Below, in pieces: positions 31,714 through 39,834 of a DNA stretch of 46,612 bases. The notes under the pieces are model-generated. The model did no database searches. It was not told the origin of the DNA and worked only from the letters and a program-made list of their open reading frames with translations. Origin of the DNA: Gemmatimonadaceae bacterium (GTDB taxonomy: Bacteria; Gemmatimonadota; Gemmatimonadetes; Gemmatimonadales; Gemmatimonadaceae); assembly GCA_013361935.1 (NCBI GenBank), contig JABFXC010000046.1, forward strand, positions 1-46,612, written 5' to 3'. Both the position numbers and the translations under genes were made by a program. Position 1 is the stretch's first letter. The number at the start of each line of letters is the position of its first letter.

Positions 31714-33612
31714 ATGAGCACCAGCGCCGCCCTCGCCGACATCCTCGACACCACCGCCTTCCTCCGCGGACTCTCCCCGGCCGACGCCGACTACCTCGTC
31801 GCGCGGATGACCGCGGAGACGCGCGACGTCAACGACATCGTCTTCCGCGAAGGCGAGCCGCGCCGGCTCTTCGCGATCGTCGCGTCGGGGAGCGTCGCGA
31901 TCGAGAAGGACGATGGGAGCGGGCGCGTCGCGCGCCTCGTCACCCTCGGCGCCGGCGAGGTGCTCGGCGAGGGGATCCTCCTCGACGAGTCACCGCACGG
32001 GACCACCGCGCGCATCCTCGAGCGCGCCGAGCTGTTCGTCATGACCGCCGAGCAGGTGAAGTCGATGATCGCCGAGCGGCCCCAGCTCTACGCGTCGCTC
32101 GTCTCGCGCGCCGCACGCTCCATCTCGCAGCGGCTGCGCAGCGCGGACGCGACGCTCGTCGGCCGCGGGCGGCCGATGGGATTCGCCGGGTCGGCGACCC
32201 GCGTCGAGCACGACCTGCTCGGCGAGCGCGAGGTGCCCGACGAGGCGCTGTACGGCGTGCAGACGCTGCGCGCCCTCGAGAACTTCGCGATCACCGGCAC
32301 CCCGCTGCGCGAGTTTCCAGCGCTCATCGAGGCGCTGGCGGCGGTGAAGGAGGCCGCCGCGCTGGCGAACGAGGAGCTCGGCCTGCTGCCGAAGGACGTC
32401 GGCTCGCTCATCGTGCGCGCGGCACGCGAGGTGCGCGCGGGGCGCCATCACGAGCACTTCCTCGTCGACATGATCCAGGGCGGCGCGGGGACGTCGACGA
32501 ACATGAACGCGAACGAGGTGATCGCGAACCGCGCCCTCGAGCTCGCGGGCAAGCGCCGCGGCAGCTATCAGGCGGTGCACCCGAACAACCACGTGAACCT
32601 CAGCCAGAGCACCAACGACGTCTATCCGACGGCGGTGAAGCTCGCCCTGCACTCGACGCTCGAGCTGCTGCGCGAGGCGATCAAGGATCTCGCCGCCGCG
32701 TTCCTCGAGCGAGGCGATGAGTTCGCGCCGCTGATCAAGATGGGACGCACGCAGCTGCAGGACGCGGTGCCGATGACGCTCGGCCAGGAGTTCACCGCGT
32801 TCGGCCACACGCTGCTGGAGGACGTCGAGCGGCTCGAGGAGGTGCAGGCGCTGATCCGCGAGATCAACATGGGCGCGACGGCGATCGGGACGGGGATCAA
32901 CGCGCCGCCGGGGTACGCCGACGCGGTGCGCCGCCATCTCAGCGCCGTCACCGGACTGCCATTGATCACCGCGCCCGACCTGGTCGAGGCGACGATGGAC
33001 ACCGGCGTGTTCGTCCAGCTCTCCGGAGTGCTCAAGCGGTGCGCGGTGAAGCTCTCGAAGATCTGCAACGACCTGCGACTGCTCGCGAGCGGGCCGCGCG
33101 CCGGCCTGGGCGAGATCAACCTGCCGCCGATGCAGCCCGGGTCGTCGATCATGCCGGGGAAGGTCAACCCGGTGATCCCGGAGGTGGTGAACCAGGTCTG
33201 CTTCGACGTGATCGGTGCCGACATCACGGTGACGATGGCCGCCGAGGCGGGGCAGCTCCAGCTCAACGTCTTCGAGCCGGTGATCGCCTTCCGTCTGCTC
33301 TACTCGATCGGCGCGATGCGCAACGCGTGCATCGTCCTCCGCGAGCGCTGCGTCGTCGGCATCACCGCGAACGCGGACCGGATGCGCTGGTTCGTCGAGC
33401 ACTCGATCGGGATCGTCACCGCGCTCGTCCCGGCGATCGGCTACGAGCGCGCGACGGAGGTCGCGAAGACGGCGCTCGAGACGGGCCGCGGGGTCTACGA
33501 CATCGTGATGGACCGCGGGCTGCTCACGCGCGAGCAGCTCGACCGGATCCTGAATCCGGAAGCGATGACCGCGCCGCGGCGGGCGAGCGCGGGGGTGGCG
33601 CGACAGACTTAG
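31714..33612 (+). CDS. Aspartate ammonia-lyase fused to a cyclic-nucleotide-binding domain
   Basis: 632 residues. Residues about 12-130 are a cNMP-binding/Crp-type beta-roll (GLSPADADYLVARM, VFREGEPRRLFAIVASGSVA, LGAGEVLGEGILLDESPHGT). From about 160 a complete aspartase/fumarase-superfamily enzyme follows: EHDLLGEREVPDEALYGVQT, GAGTSTNMNANEVIANRALE, the signature GSSIMPGKVNP (476-486) with the catalytic serine loop, and the C-terminal domain. Deamination of aspartate to fumarate is the likely reaction. Normal aspartase is about 470 residues, so the N-terminal domain is an addition, perhaps allosteric. There is no helix-turn-helix. A family A repeat begins directly at the stop. Confidence 0.93.
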   Translation: MSTSAALADILDTTAFLRGLSPADADYLVARMTAETRDVNDIVFREGEPRRLFAIVASGSVAIEKDDGSGRVARLVTLGAGEVLGEGILLDESPHGTTARILERAELFVMTAEQVKSMIAERPQLYASLVSRAARSISQRLRSADATLVGRGRPMGFAGSATRVEHDLLGEREVPDEALYGVQTLRALENFAITGTPLREFPALIEALAAVKEAAALANEELGLLPKDVGSLIVRAAREVRAGRHHEHFLVDMIQGGAGTSTNMNANEVIANRALELAGKRRGSYQAVHPNNHVNLSQSTNDVYPTAVKLALHSTLELLREAIKDLAAAFLERGDEFAPLIKMGRTQLQDAVPMTLGQEFTAFGHTLLEDVERLEEVQALIREINMGATAIGTGINAPPGYADAVRRHLSAVTGLPLITAPDLVEATMDTGVFVQLSGVLKRCAVKLSKICNDLRLLASGPRAGLGEINLPPMQPGSSIMPGKVNPVIPEVVNQVCFDVIGADITVTMAAEAGQLQLNVFEPVIAFRLLYSIGAMRNACIVLRERCVVGITANADRMRWFVEHSIGIVTALVPAIGYERATEVAKTALETGRGVYDIVMDRGLLTREQLDRILNPEAMTAPRRASAGVARQT

Positions 33613-33688
33613 AGGGGTCAGGGGCCAGGCGTGAGGAACGGCGTTGACTGCAGTTGCCGCGGTGCCTTCCGCCTGGCCCCTGACCCCT
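33613..33688. repeat. Family A palindromic repeat, copy 5
   Basis: AGGGGTCAGGGGCCAGG left arm, GAGGAACGGCG and CGGTGCCTTCCGCC inner arms, CCTGGCCCCTGACCCCT right arm. It spans the whole gap between the convergent aspartase stop (33612) and chemoreceptor stop (33690). Confidence 0.88.
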
Positions 33689-33689
33689 T

Positions 33690-35417
33690 CTAAGTCCTGA
33701 ACTCGAGCACCATCGCCCGCACCCGCTCGGCGGCCGTCTGCAGCTCCGCGGCGGTGACGCTCACTTCCTGGACGGACGACGAGGTCTGCTCCACGGCGGC
33801 GGCGACTTGCTGGGAGCCGGCGGCGTTCCCTTCCGCGGTCTCCTTCGCGCCCATGATCGCGCCGCGCACGGCGATCAGCGCGGCCTGGTTCGCCTCGACG
33901 GCGCGGGTGACGCGCGTACTCGCGACGGTCACGCGCTCCACCGCGCTCTCGATCTTCGAGAGCGCGGCGGACGCGCCCGTGGCCACCGCCTCGACGTTCT
34001 TCATCCGCTGCGTCCCCGCCTCGACCGCGGCCGACGCGCTGGCGACGCGCTCGCGGATCCGGCGGACGTTGTCGGTCACGTCCCGTGCCGCCTTCGCGCT
34101 CTGGTCGGCGAGGGTGCGCACCTCCTCGGCGACGACGGCGAAGCCGTGCCCCGCCTCGCCCGCGCGCGCCGCCTCGATCGCCGCGTTGAGCGCGAGGAGG
34201 TTCGTCTGCACGGCGATATCGGAGATCACCGCCACGAATCGGTCGATGAGCGCCGTCGCGTCGCGGAGTCCGGCGATCTCGCGTGCCGAGACGTCGACGA
34301 CCTCTCGCGCGCCGAGCAGCGTCGTTACGGCTTCGGCGATGCCGGCTCGGGTCGCGTCGGCGGTGGTGCGGATGTCGCGCCCCGCGGTCTCGCTCTCGCC
34401 GGCGGCCTCGCCGATCGCCGCGCCCTCTTCGGCGAGCTGGCGGATCGCGTCGGTGGCATCGGTGAGCACCTCGAGCTGGCTCGCCGCGGTGCGCGCCATG
34501 TCGCTCACCGCGACGTTGACGTGCTGCGTCGCGTCCGAGGTGCTCGACGCGGTCGTCGCGAGCAGTCCAGCGGCGCGGTTGACGAGCTCCGCCTCCCCCT
34601 GGACGCGCTCGAGGAGCGAGCGCAGGCGGTCGCGCGCGCGGATGAGCGCCTGCGATAGCTGCGCATACTCCGTGGCGCCCGCCTCCGCTTTCCCGGCGCG
34701 CGCGGTGAGCCGCAGGTCGCCGTTGCCGATCGCGTCCATGTCCAGGCCGATCTCGCCGAGGGGCCCGGTGACGGCGCGCAGCGTCCGCTGCACGAAGATC
34801 ATCGCGAGCATGACCGCGAGCGCGAGCGAGCCGACGAGGAAGAGCTGGTTGCGCGTCACCGTCGCCTCGAGCCGCGCCGCGCGCTCGGCGGTGCGCGCCG
34901 CCGCGCCCGTGCGAATCGTCGCGAACGCCTCCTCGATCTTCTCGATGTCGTTCGTCGCGGTGCGGAGCACGCGGGTCGCGTCCGCGGAACGGCCCGTCTC
35001 GTCGTAGGCGCGGGCGACCGCGACCGCGACCTCGAGCGAGGCCTGATACTGCCCGATCGACTCGAGATGCTGCCGCTCGTCGGCGGTGAGGGCGCGGAGG
35101 GACATCGCCGCGGCGCGCAGCGCGTTCGCCCGCTCGACCGCGGTCTCGTAGCGCGCCCGGTCGACGTCGGCGCCCGTCTTCAAGTACTGCATCCCGATCA
35201 CCATCTCGCGCGTGATCCCGTCCACCACCTGCTGCACCTCGGAGAGCTCGCGGTAGAGCTCGGACACCTCGCGCTCGCTGCGCGTGGCGGTCCGCCGGAG
35301 CGAGAGCACGCCGCTCGCGCCGGCCGCGGTGAGGAGGAGGATCGTGGCGGCGAAGCCCGCCCAGAGCGTCGAGCGGATGGTCGTCAGGCGGAAGCGCGCG
35401 CGCATCAGGCGCCTCAT
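33690..35417 (-). CDS. Methyl-accepting chemotaxis protein with helical periplasmic domain
   Basis: 575 residues from ATG 35417; the frame is open further back inside the binding-protein gene, but GGAGG six bases before this ATG fixes the start. TM1 about 18-38 and TM2 about 191-209 enclose a helical periplasmic domain of about 150 residues (4HB/CHASE3-like). HAMP follows ([20 protein letters not shown]), then the signalling domain with the canonical tip [36 protein letters not shown]. The start overlaps the stop of the upstream substrate-binding protein gene (TGATG), so receptor and binding protein are made together. Probably the binding protein presents a ligand to this receptor. Confidence 0.94.
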   Translation of the reverse strand: MRRLMRARFRLTTIRSTLWAGFAATILLLTAAGASGVLSLRRTATRSEREVSELYRELSEVQQVVDGITREMVIGMQYLKTGADVDRARYETAVERANALRAAAMSLRALTADERQHLESIGQYQASLEVAVAVARAYDETGRSADATRVLRTATNDIEKIEEAFATIRTGAAARTAERAARLEATVTRNQLFLVGSLALAVMLAMIFVQRTLRAVTGPLGEIGLDMDAIGNGDLRLTARAGKAEAGATEYAQLSQALIRARDRLRSLLERVQGEAELVNRAAGLLATTASSTSDATQHVNVAVSDMARTAASQLEVLTDATDAIRQLAEEGAAIGEAAGESETAGRDIRTTADATRAGIAEAVTTLLGAREVVDVSAREIAGLRDATALIDRFVAVISDIAVQTNLLALNAAIEAARAGEAGHGFAVVAEEVRTLADQSAKAARDVTDNVRRIRERVASASAAVEAGTQRMKNVEAVATGASAALSKIESAVERVTVASTRVTRAVEANQAALIAVRGAIMGAKETAEGNAAGSQQVAAAVEQTSSSVQEVSVTAAELQTAAERVRAMVLEFRT

Positions 35418-36547
35418 CAGGCGCCTCCGACGCGGGCGATGATCACCGGTTTCCCGACCACGTCGTGCTTCGCGTCGAAGGCGATGGGGCCGGTGACGCC
35501 GATCATCGGCGGCCGCGCGCCGCCGACCTCGGCGATGTAGTCGCGGATCTTCGCGCGGTCGGGACCGACCGCCATCACCGCGCGCCCGATGAGCATCGTC
35601 GCATCGTAGGCGAGCGCGGCACGCTGATCGGGGGGCTGGTGGTAGCGGCGCGTGAACTCGGCGACGAAGGCGCGCGCCTGCTCGTTGGGCGGCCGCGTCG
35701 GCAGGAAGAAGGAGATGTAGTAGACGCCGGCGAACTCCTTCGCGTGCTCCTCCATCGTCGAGAAGCCATCGCCGCCGATCATCGCCGGGGAGACGCCTAA
35801 CGCCCGGAGGTCGCGGATCAGCGTCTCGGCGTCGTCGGGGCCGCCGGGGAAGAGGATCAGGTCGGGCGCCTGTTTGCGGATGAGCCCCGCATACGCCTCC
35901 CACTCCGTCATGTGCGCGAGGTGCGGCGCGCGGCCGACCACCTTCCCGCCCTCCTTCTCGTAGATCGCGCTGAAGGCGCGCGACCAGCCGACGCCGTAGA
36001 TGTCGTTGCGGTACATCATCGTCGCGCTGCGCGAGTGCAGCGAGTCGAGCGCGAAGCGCGCCGCCGCGCGGCTGTTCACGGTGTCGTTCGGGCAGACGCG
36101 AAAGACCCAGCGACTGCGGCCGCTGAGCAGGATGCTCGTGCTCACCGGCGAGACGGCGACGACCGCGTTGGCGCCCCCGTGCTCCGCGTCCTCGTAGACC
36201 GGCGCCGACTCGAGGGAGCTGCGGCTGTCGGTATGACCGACGACGCCGACCACCGAGGGGTCGTCGCGGAGCGCGGTGGCGATCGGGATCGCGGTCGCCA
36301 GCCCGCCGGGAGCGGTGCGGAGCACGAAGGGAGGCGCGCCGCGCGGACGCTGCTCGTTCAGCCGCGCGACCGCCAGCTCCGCGCCCTGCTTCGTCGAGAC
36401 GTTGGTCGGGGACTGCGCCTGGGCGCCGAGCCCGATCGCGACCTCCTCCAGCGCCGTTTTCCGGCTACAGGCGGCCGCGGCGAGGAGCAGGGCGCCAAGC
36501 ACGGCGATGTGGCGCGACTGGCGGGTGAGGTCGATGGCGGCGGGCAT
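35417..36547 (-). CDS. Branched-chain amino-acid-type periplasmic binding lipoprotein
   Basis: 376 residues. The signal peptide ends in a lipobox LLAAAAC (Cys27). The mature part is a Leu/Ile/Val-binding-like Peripla_BP_6 fold: [60 protein letters not shown], then [20 protein letters not shown] and the hinge to lobe 2. No permease or ATPase genes accompany it. It is translationally coupled to a chemoreceptor, so it more likely serves sensing than uptake. The ligand could be an amino acid, amide or aromatic acid; the sequence does not say. A TTA-GGC codon pair in ALGVSP lies in an octamer at 35795. Confidence 0.9.
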   Translation of the reverse strand: MPAAIDLTRQSRHIAVLGALLLAAAACSRKTALEEVAIGLGAQAQSPTNVSTKQGAELAVARLNEQRPRGAPPFVLRTAPGGLATAIPIATALRDDPSVVGVVGHTDSRSSLESAPVYEDAEHGGANAVVAVSPVSTSILLSGRSRWVFRVCPNDTVNSRAAARFALDSLHSRSATMMYRNDIYGVGWSRAFSAIYEKEGGKVVGRAPHLAHMTEWEAYAGLIRKQAPDLILFPGGPDDAETLIRDLRALGVSPAMIGGDGFSTMEEHAKEFAGVYYISFFLPTRPPNEQARAFVAEFTRRYHQPPDQRAALAYDATMLIGRAVMAVGPDRAKIRDYIAEVGGARPPMIGVTGPIAFDAKHDVVGKPVIIARVGGA

Positions 36548-36647
36548 ACTCCATCAGACGACCGAATGACGCGTCCGTCATCTTCCGGTCCGCCCCGAAC
36601 TGCCGCGCTTGCCCCTATCGGCGCGGGCCGGTTAGTCTCAGGACAGA

Positions 36648-37712
36648 ATGCCCCCCCGCCGAAAGAAGCGCCTCGACCCGGCAGTCTTCCAGATCCCCGT
36701 CGACGCGGTCCGGAGCGGGATCTACACCGACAGCTCCCTCGTCCGCACGCGCGACCTGCTCCGCGCCACGGGACGCTCGCCGCGGGTCGTCCTCCAGTTC
36801 GCGACGAAGCGTCCCGCCGTCGTCTGCGGGGTCGACGAGGCCGTCGCGGTGCTCAAGCTCTGCGCCGACGACTGGAGCGCCCTCACGGTGCACGCCCTGT
36901 TCGAGGGCGATCGCGCGGACGCCGGGGACACGGTGCTCACCGTCGAGGGGCCGTACGAGAGCTTCGCCCATCTCGAGACGTATTGCGTCGGCGTGCTCGC
37001 GCGGCGGAGCGCCATCTGCACGACGATGCGCGCGATCGTCGACGCGGCGCGCCCGAAGCCGGTATTCGTGTTCTCGGCACGGTCCGACCACGCGCTGATG
37101 CAGCCCGGGGACGGCTGGGCCGCGTACGTGGGCGGCGCGACGGGGATCTCGACCGCCGGACAGGGGAGCTGGTGGGGCGGCCAGGGACTCGGCGTCGTGC
37201 CTCACGCGCTCATCGCCGCCTACGGAGGCGACAGCGTCGCCGCGACGAAGGCGTTCGCCGAGTTCGCGCCGAACGAGCAGCGGCTCATCGCGCTGGTGGA
37301 CTACTCGAACGACGCGGTCGGGACGAGCGTCGCGGTGGCGCGGGCGACGGAGGGAAAGCTCTGGGGGGTGCGCATCGACACTTCGCAGCATCTCGTCGAC
37401 CGCTCGATCCTTCCGTTGATGGGGACATTTCCTCCGACGGGCGTGAACCCGCAGCTCGTCTGGAACGTGCGCAACGCGCTCGACGACGAGGGCTTCGGCG
37501 AGGTGAAGATCGTGGTCTCCGGCGGCTTCAGCATCGAACGGATCCGCGCCTTCGAGGAGGACGGCGTCCCCGTCGACGCCTACGGCGTCGGCAGCTCGCT
37601 CTACGCCGCGCATCTCCCGTTCACGGCGGACATCGTGATGGTCGACGGCGAAGCGCAGTCGAAGGCGGGGCGGGAGGCCCGCGCGAATTCGAGGATGGAG
37701 CGGGTGAAATAA
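36648..37712 (+). CDS. Nicotinate phosphoribosyltransferase-like enzyme
   Basis: 354 residues, short for a NAPRTase but matching the compact archaeal/thermophilic type. It has an N-terminal barrel-like domain (FATKRPAVVCGVDEAVAVLK, EGPYESFAHLETYCVGVLAR), then the TIM-barrel with ARSDHALMQPGDGWAAYVGG, TGISTAGQGSWWGGQ, a LIALVDYSNDAVGTSVAVAR strand, and VSGGFSIERIRAFEEDGVPVDAYGVGS, the phosphate-binding GG and GVGS loops of quinolinate/nicotinate phosphoribosyltransferases. It would convert nicotinate and PRPP to nicotinate mononucleotide for NAD synthesis. It is divergent from the binding-protein gene (100-bp gap); an ORF-less family D element starts 8 bp after its stop. Confidence 0.88.
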   Translation: MPPRRKKRLDPAVFQIPVDAVRSGIYTDSSLVRTRDLLRATGRSPRVVLQFATKRPAVVCGVDEAVAVLKLCADDWSALTVHALFEGDRADAGDTVLTVEGPYESFAHLETYCVGVLARRSAICTTMRAIVDAARPKPVFVFSARSDHALMQPGDGWAAYVGGATGISTAGQGSWWGGQGLGVVPHALIAAYGGDSVAATKAFAEFAPNEQRLIALVDYSNDAVGTSVAVARATEGKLWGVRIDTSQHLVDRSILPLMGTFPPTGVNPQLVWNVRNALDDEGFGEVKIVVSGGFSIERIRAFEEDGVPVDAYGVGSSLYAAHLPFTADIVMVDGEAQSKAGREARANSRMERVK

Positions 37713-37720
37713 CTACCTTG

Positions 37721-37853
37721 CGGGCGGTGAGGTGTCACTCAACCGCGGGCGGTGAGGTGTGTGGATAAGTGTCGAGTGACTCGTGACCGGCGGCAACTGG
37801 AGTACGCCTGTCACGAGTCACGTGACATGTGTCCTCACACTTCACCGCCCGCC
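37721..37853. repeat. Family D element without ORF (MITE-like derivative)
   Basis: Left arm 37745-37792 and the complement of right arm 37805-37852 match at about 40 of 48 positions around a 12-base loop. A preceding GGTGAGGTGTCACT block reproduces the left-end arrangement of the full element at 29.4 kb. Where the full element has the four-helix-bundle gene, only the loop remains. Confidence 0.8.
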
Positions 37854-37888
37854 GTGTTGCAACCCCGCCCGGCGCGCGTCCACTCAGT

Positions 37889-38278
37889 ATGGCTACCGGA
37901 CCGAAGCTCGATGGCGCGGGGAACGTGAAGCTCGTGACGATTCACGAGGCACAGGCGATCCTCCAGCGCTGCCACGGGATCGTCGAAGGGATGGCGCTCG
38001 ACGTGAAGAACAGCCGACCGATCGCCGGCGGCGTCCAGCAGCTGAAGCGCGCGGCGACGCCGCTCATCGGAAAGCTGAAGGGACAGTTCGGGATGATCGC
38101 CGACGTCGTGACGGCGATGCTCCTCGCCGCGACGCGCGGCGGCGGCGACGCGCAGAAGGTGCGCGGGATGCGCGAGGGGATCGCGAGCGTCCGCACCCAG
38201 CTCGAGATCGCCGAAGCGAAAGTGCTCGAGAAGCACTCGGTCGAGGACAAGAAGCACGCGGAGAGCAGCGCGGACTGA
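37889..38278 (+). CDS. Helical hypothetical protein, 129 aa
   Basis: From ATG 37889 (the frame opens at 37829 inside the repeat, so the later ATG is preferred). It is predicted all-helical and highly charged: VTIHEAQAILQRCHGIVEGM, VQQLKRAATPLIGKLKGQFG, then MIADVVTAMLLAATRGGGDA and SVRTQLEIAEAKVLEKHSVE. No signal peptide or membrane helix. Function unknown; it may be a small oligomeric cytoplasmic protein. A family A repeat starts 5 bp after the stop. Confidence 0.72.
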   Translation: MATGPKLDGAGNVKLVTIHEAQAILQRCHGIVEGMALDVKNSRPIAGGVQQLKRAATPLIGKLKGQFGMIADVVTAMLLAATRGGGDAQKVRGMREGIASVRTQLEIAEAKVLEKHSVEDKKHAESSAD

Positions 38279-38283
38279 ACGAC

Positions 38284-38363
38284 GGGGCCAAGGGCCAGGC
38301 GCGAGGAACGGCGTGACCGCAGTCAACGCAGTGCCTTCCGCCTGACCCTGGCCCCTGGCCCCT
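38284..38363. repeat. Family A palindromic repeat, copy 6
   Basis: GGGGCCAAGGGCCAGG left arm; GAGGAACGGCG and CAGTGCCTTCCGCC inner parts; right arm lengthened by an extra CCTGACCCTGG unit. It starts with TGAACGACGGGGCCA at the upstream stop, the same junction as copy 7. Confidence 0.86.
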
Positions 38364-38525
38364 TCGCGCGTCAGGCAATGCCCGACAGCAGGGGCCGTCG
38401 TCGGTGAATCAGCGACGCCGTTTCCTTGATTTTCCCTCTGGCGCGCTGGTAGCTTCCCTCGACTGCACACCACATCCGCGAGCGCCGCTCAGGCGCTCGG
38501 CCACTCCAGTCTCCAAGGACTTGGC

Positions 38526-39806
38526 ATGACTGCGACCCACCGCCCGCGCCGGCGACTGCATGCCGCGCTGACGGCCGCTCTCGCCTTCGCGATCTCCGCG
38601 TGCTCGGGCGACAAGTACCCAAACACGATCTTCGAGCGGCACACCGAGTTCAATCGCGAGGTGCTCTCGATCTTCAACACGATGTTCTTCTGGTCGGCGC
38701 TCGTCTTCGTGCTCGTCGAAGTCGCGCTGCTCTGGGTGCTCTGGCGCTATCGCCGGCGCGAGGGTCAGCCGGAACCGAAGCACGTGCACGGCCACACGAC
38801 GCTGGAGATCGTCTGGACGCTGATCCCGGCGGTGATCCTGATCTTCCTCGCCGTGCCGACGGTGCGCGCGATCTTCCGCACGCAGGCGAAGGCGGTGCCG
38901 AACGCGCTGCAGGTGCAGGTGATCGGCCACCAGTGGTGGTGGGAGTTCCGCTATCCGCAGTACGGGGTGATCACCGCGAACGAGCTGTATCTGCCGATCG
39001 GCCGCACGGTGAACTTCGAGCTGAAGACGGCGGACGTCATCCACTCCTTCTGGATCCCGCGGCTCGGCGGCAAGCGCGATCTCGTCTCGAACCACACGAA
39101 CTACCTGTGGTTCACGCCCGACAGCGCGGACGAGACGGCGTGGAATGGCAGCTGCAACGAGTACTGCGGCGCGAGTCACGCGAACATGCGCTTCCGCGCG
39201 TTCACCGTGACGCCGGCGCAGTTCGAGGAGTGGACCGCGCACCAGAAGACTCCCGCGGCGTTCGGCGCGGTCGCGCCGGCGACCCCCGGCCAGCCGGCGA
39301 CGCAGCCCGCGACGACGCAGAGCGCGACGACACAGACCGCGACGACACAGACCGCGACGACGCAGAGCACGACCCCGGTCACCGCGGCGAGCTTCACGGG
39401 GTGGCCCGCGGACCGGATGCCCGCGTACACCGAGCCCACCAAGCCGATCCCCGCGGGGATCAGCTTCAACGCGCAGCCCGGCGATCCGGCGCGCGGCCAG
39501 CAGATCTACTCGCGCAGCGCCTGCATCGGCTGCCACATGATCAGCGGCAACCCGATGTCGATGGGGCAGATCGGTCCGAACCTCACGCACGTCGGCTCGC
39601 GCCTGACCATCGGCGCCGGACTCTACCCGAACGACGACCAGCATCTCGCGCTCTGGATCAAGAACACGCGCGCGATGAAGCCCGGCTCGATCATGCCGAC
39701 GCTCGGCAAGGGAGAGTACGATCCGATCCTCGCCACGACGGTGACGTCGGGGCTCACCGACCAGGAGATCGCGGACATCGTCGCGTATCTCCGCGCGCTG
39801 AAGTAA
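38526..39806 (+). CDS. ctaC: caa3-type cytochrome c oxidase subunit II fused to cytochrome c
   Basis: 426 residues. The N-terminus ends in a lipobox-like AISAC (Cys26). Two membrane helices (about 50-72, 92-112) are followed by the periplasmic CuA domain, with VIGHQWWWEF and the CuA ligands Cys210, Cys214, His218 and Met221 in CNEYCGASHANM. A low-complexity linker made of ATTQ repeats joins a C-terminal cytochrome c domain with the haem motif CIGCH (333-337) and a later Met ligand (GSIMPTLG). It takes electrons from a donor and passes them via haem c and CuA to subunit I. AAGGA six bases before the ATG supports the start. Confidence 0.96.
   Translation: MTATHRPRRRLHAALTAALAFAISACSGDKYPNTIFERHTEFNREVLSIFNTMFFWSALVFVLVEVALLWVLWRYRRREGQPEPKHVHGHTTLEIVWTLIPAVILIFLAVPTVRAIFRTQAKAVPNALQVQVIGHQWWWEFRYPQYGVITANELYLPIGRTVNFELKTADVIHSFWIPRLGGKRDLVSNHTNYLWFTPDSADETAWNGSCNEYCGASHANMRFRAFTVTPAQFEEWTAHQKTPAAFGAVAPATPGQPATQPATTQSATTQTATTQTATTQSTTPVTAASFTGWPADRMPAYTEPTKPIPAGISFNAQPGDPARGQQIYSRSACIGCHMISGNPMSMGQIGPNLTHVGSRLTIGAGLYPNDDQHLALWIKNTRAMKPGSIMPTLGKGEYDPILATTVTSGLTDQEIADIVAYLRALK
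39309..39368 (+). repeat. 15-bp tandem repeat encoding the ATTQ linker
   Basis: Four consecutive 15-base units GCGACGAC(G/A)CAGA(G/C)C encode ATTQS, ATTQT, ATTQT, ATTQS between the CuA and cytochrome c domains. Copy number is likely to vary between strains by slippage. Confidence 0.85.
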
Positions 39807-39834
39807 CCCGCCAGGCACTGGAGACCGAAGCATA

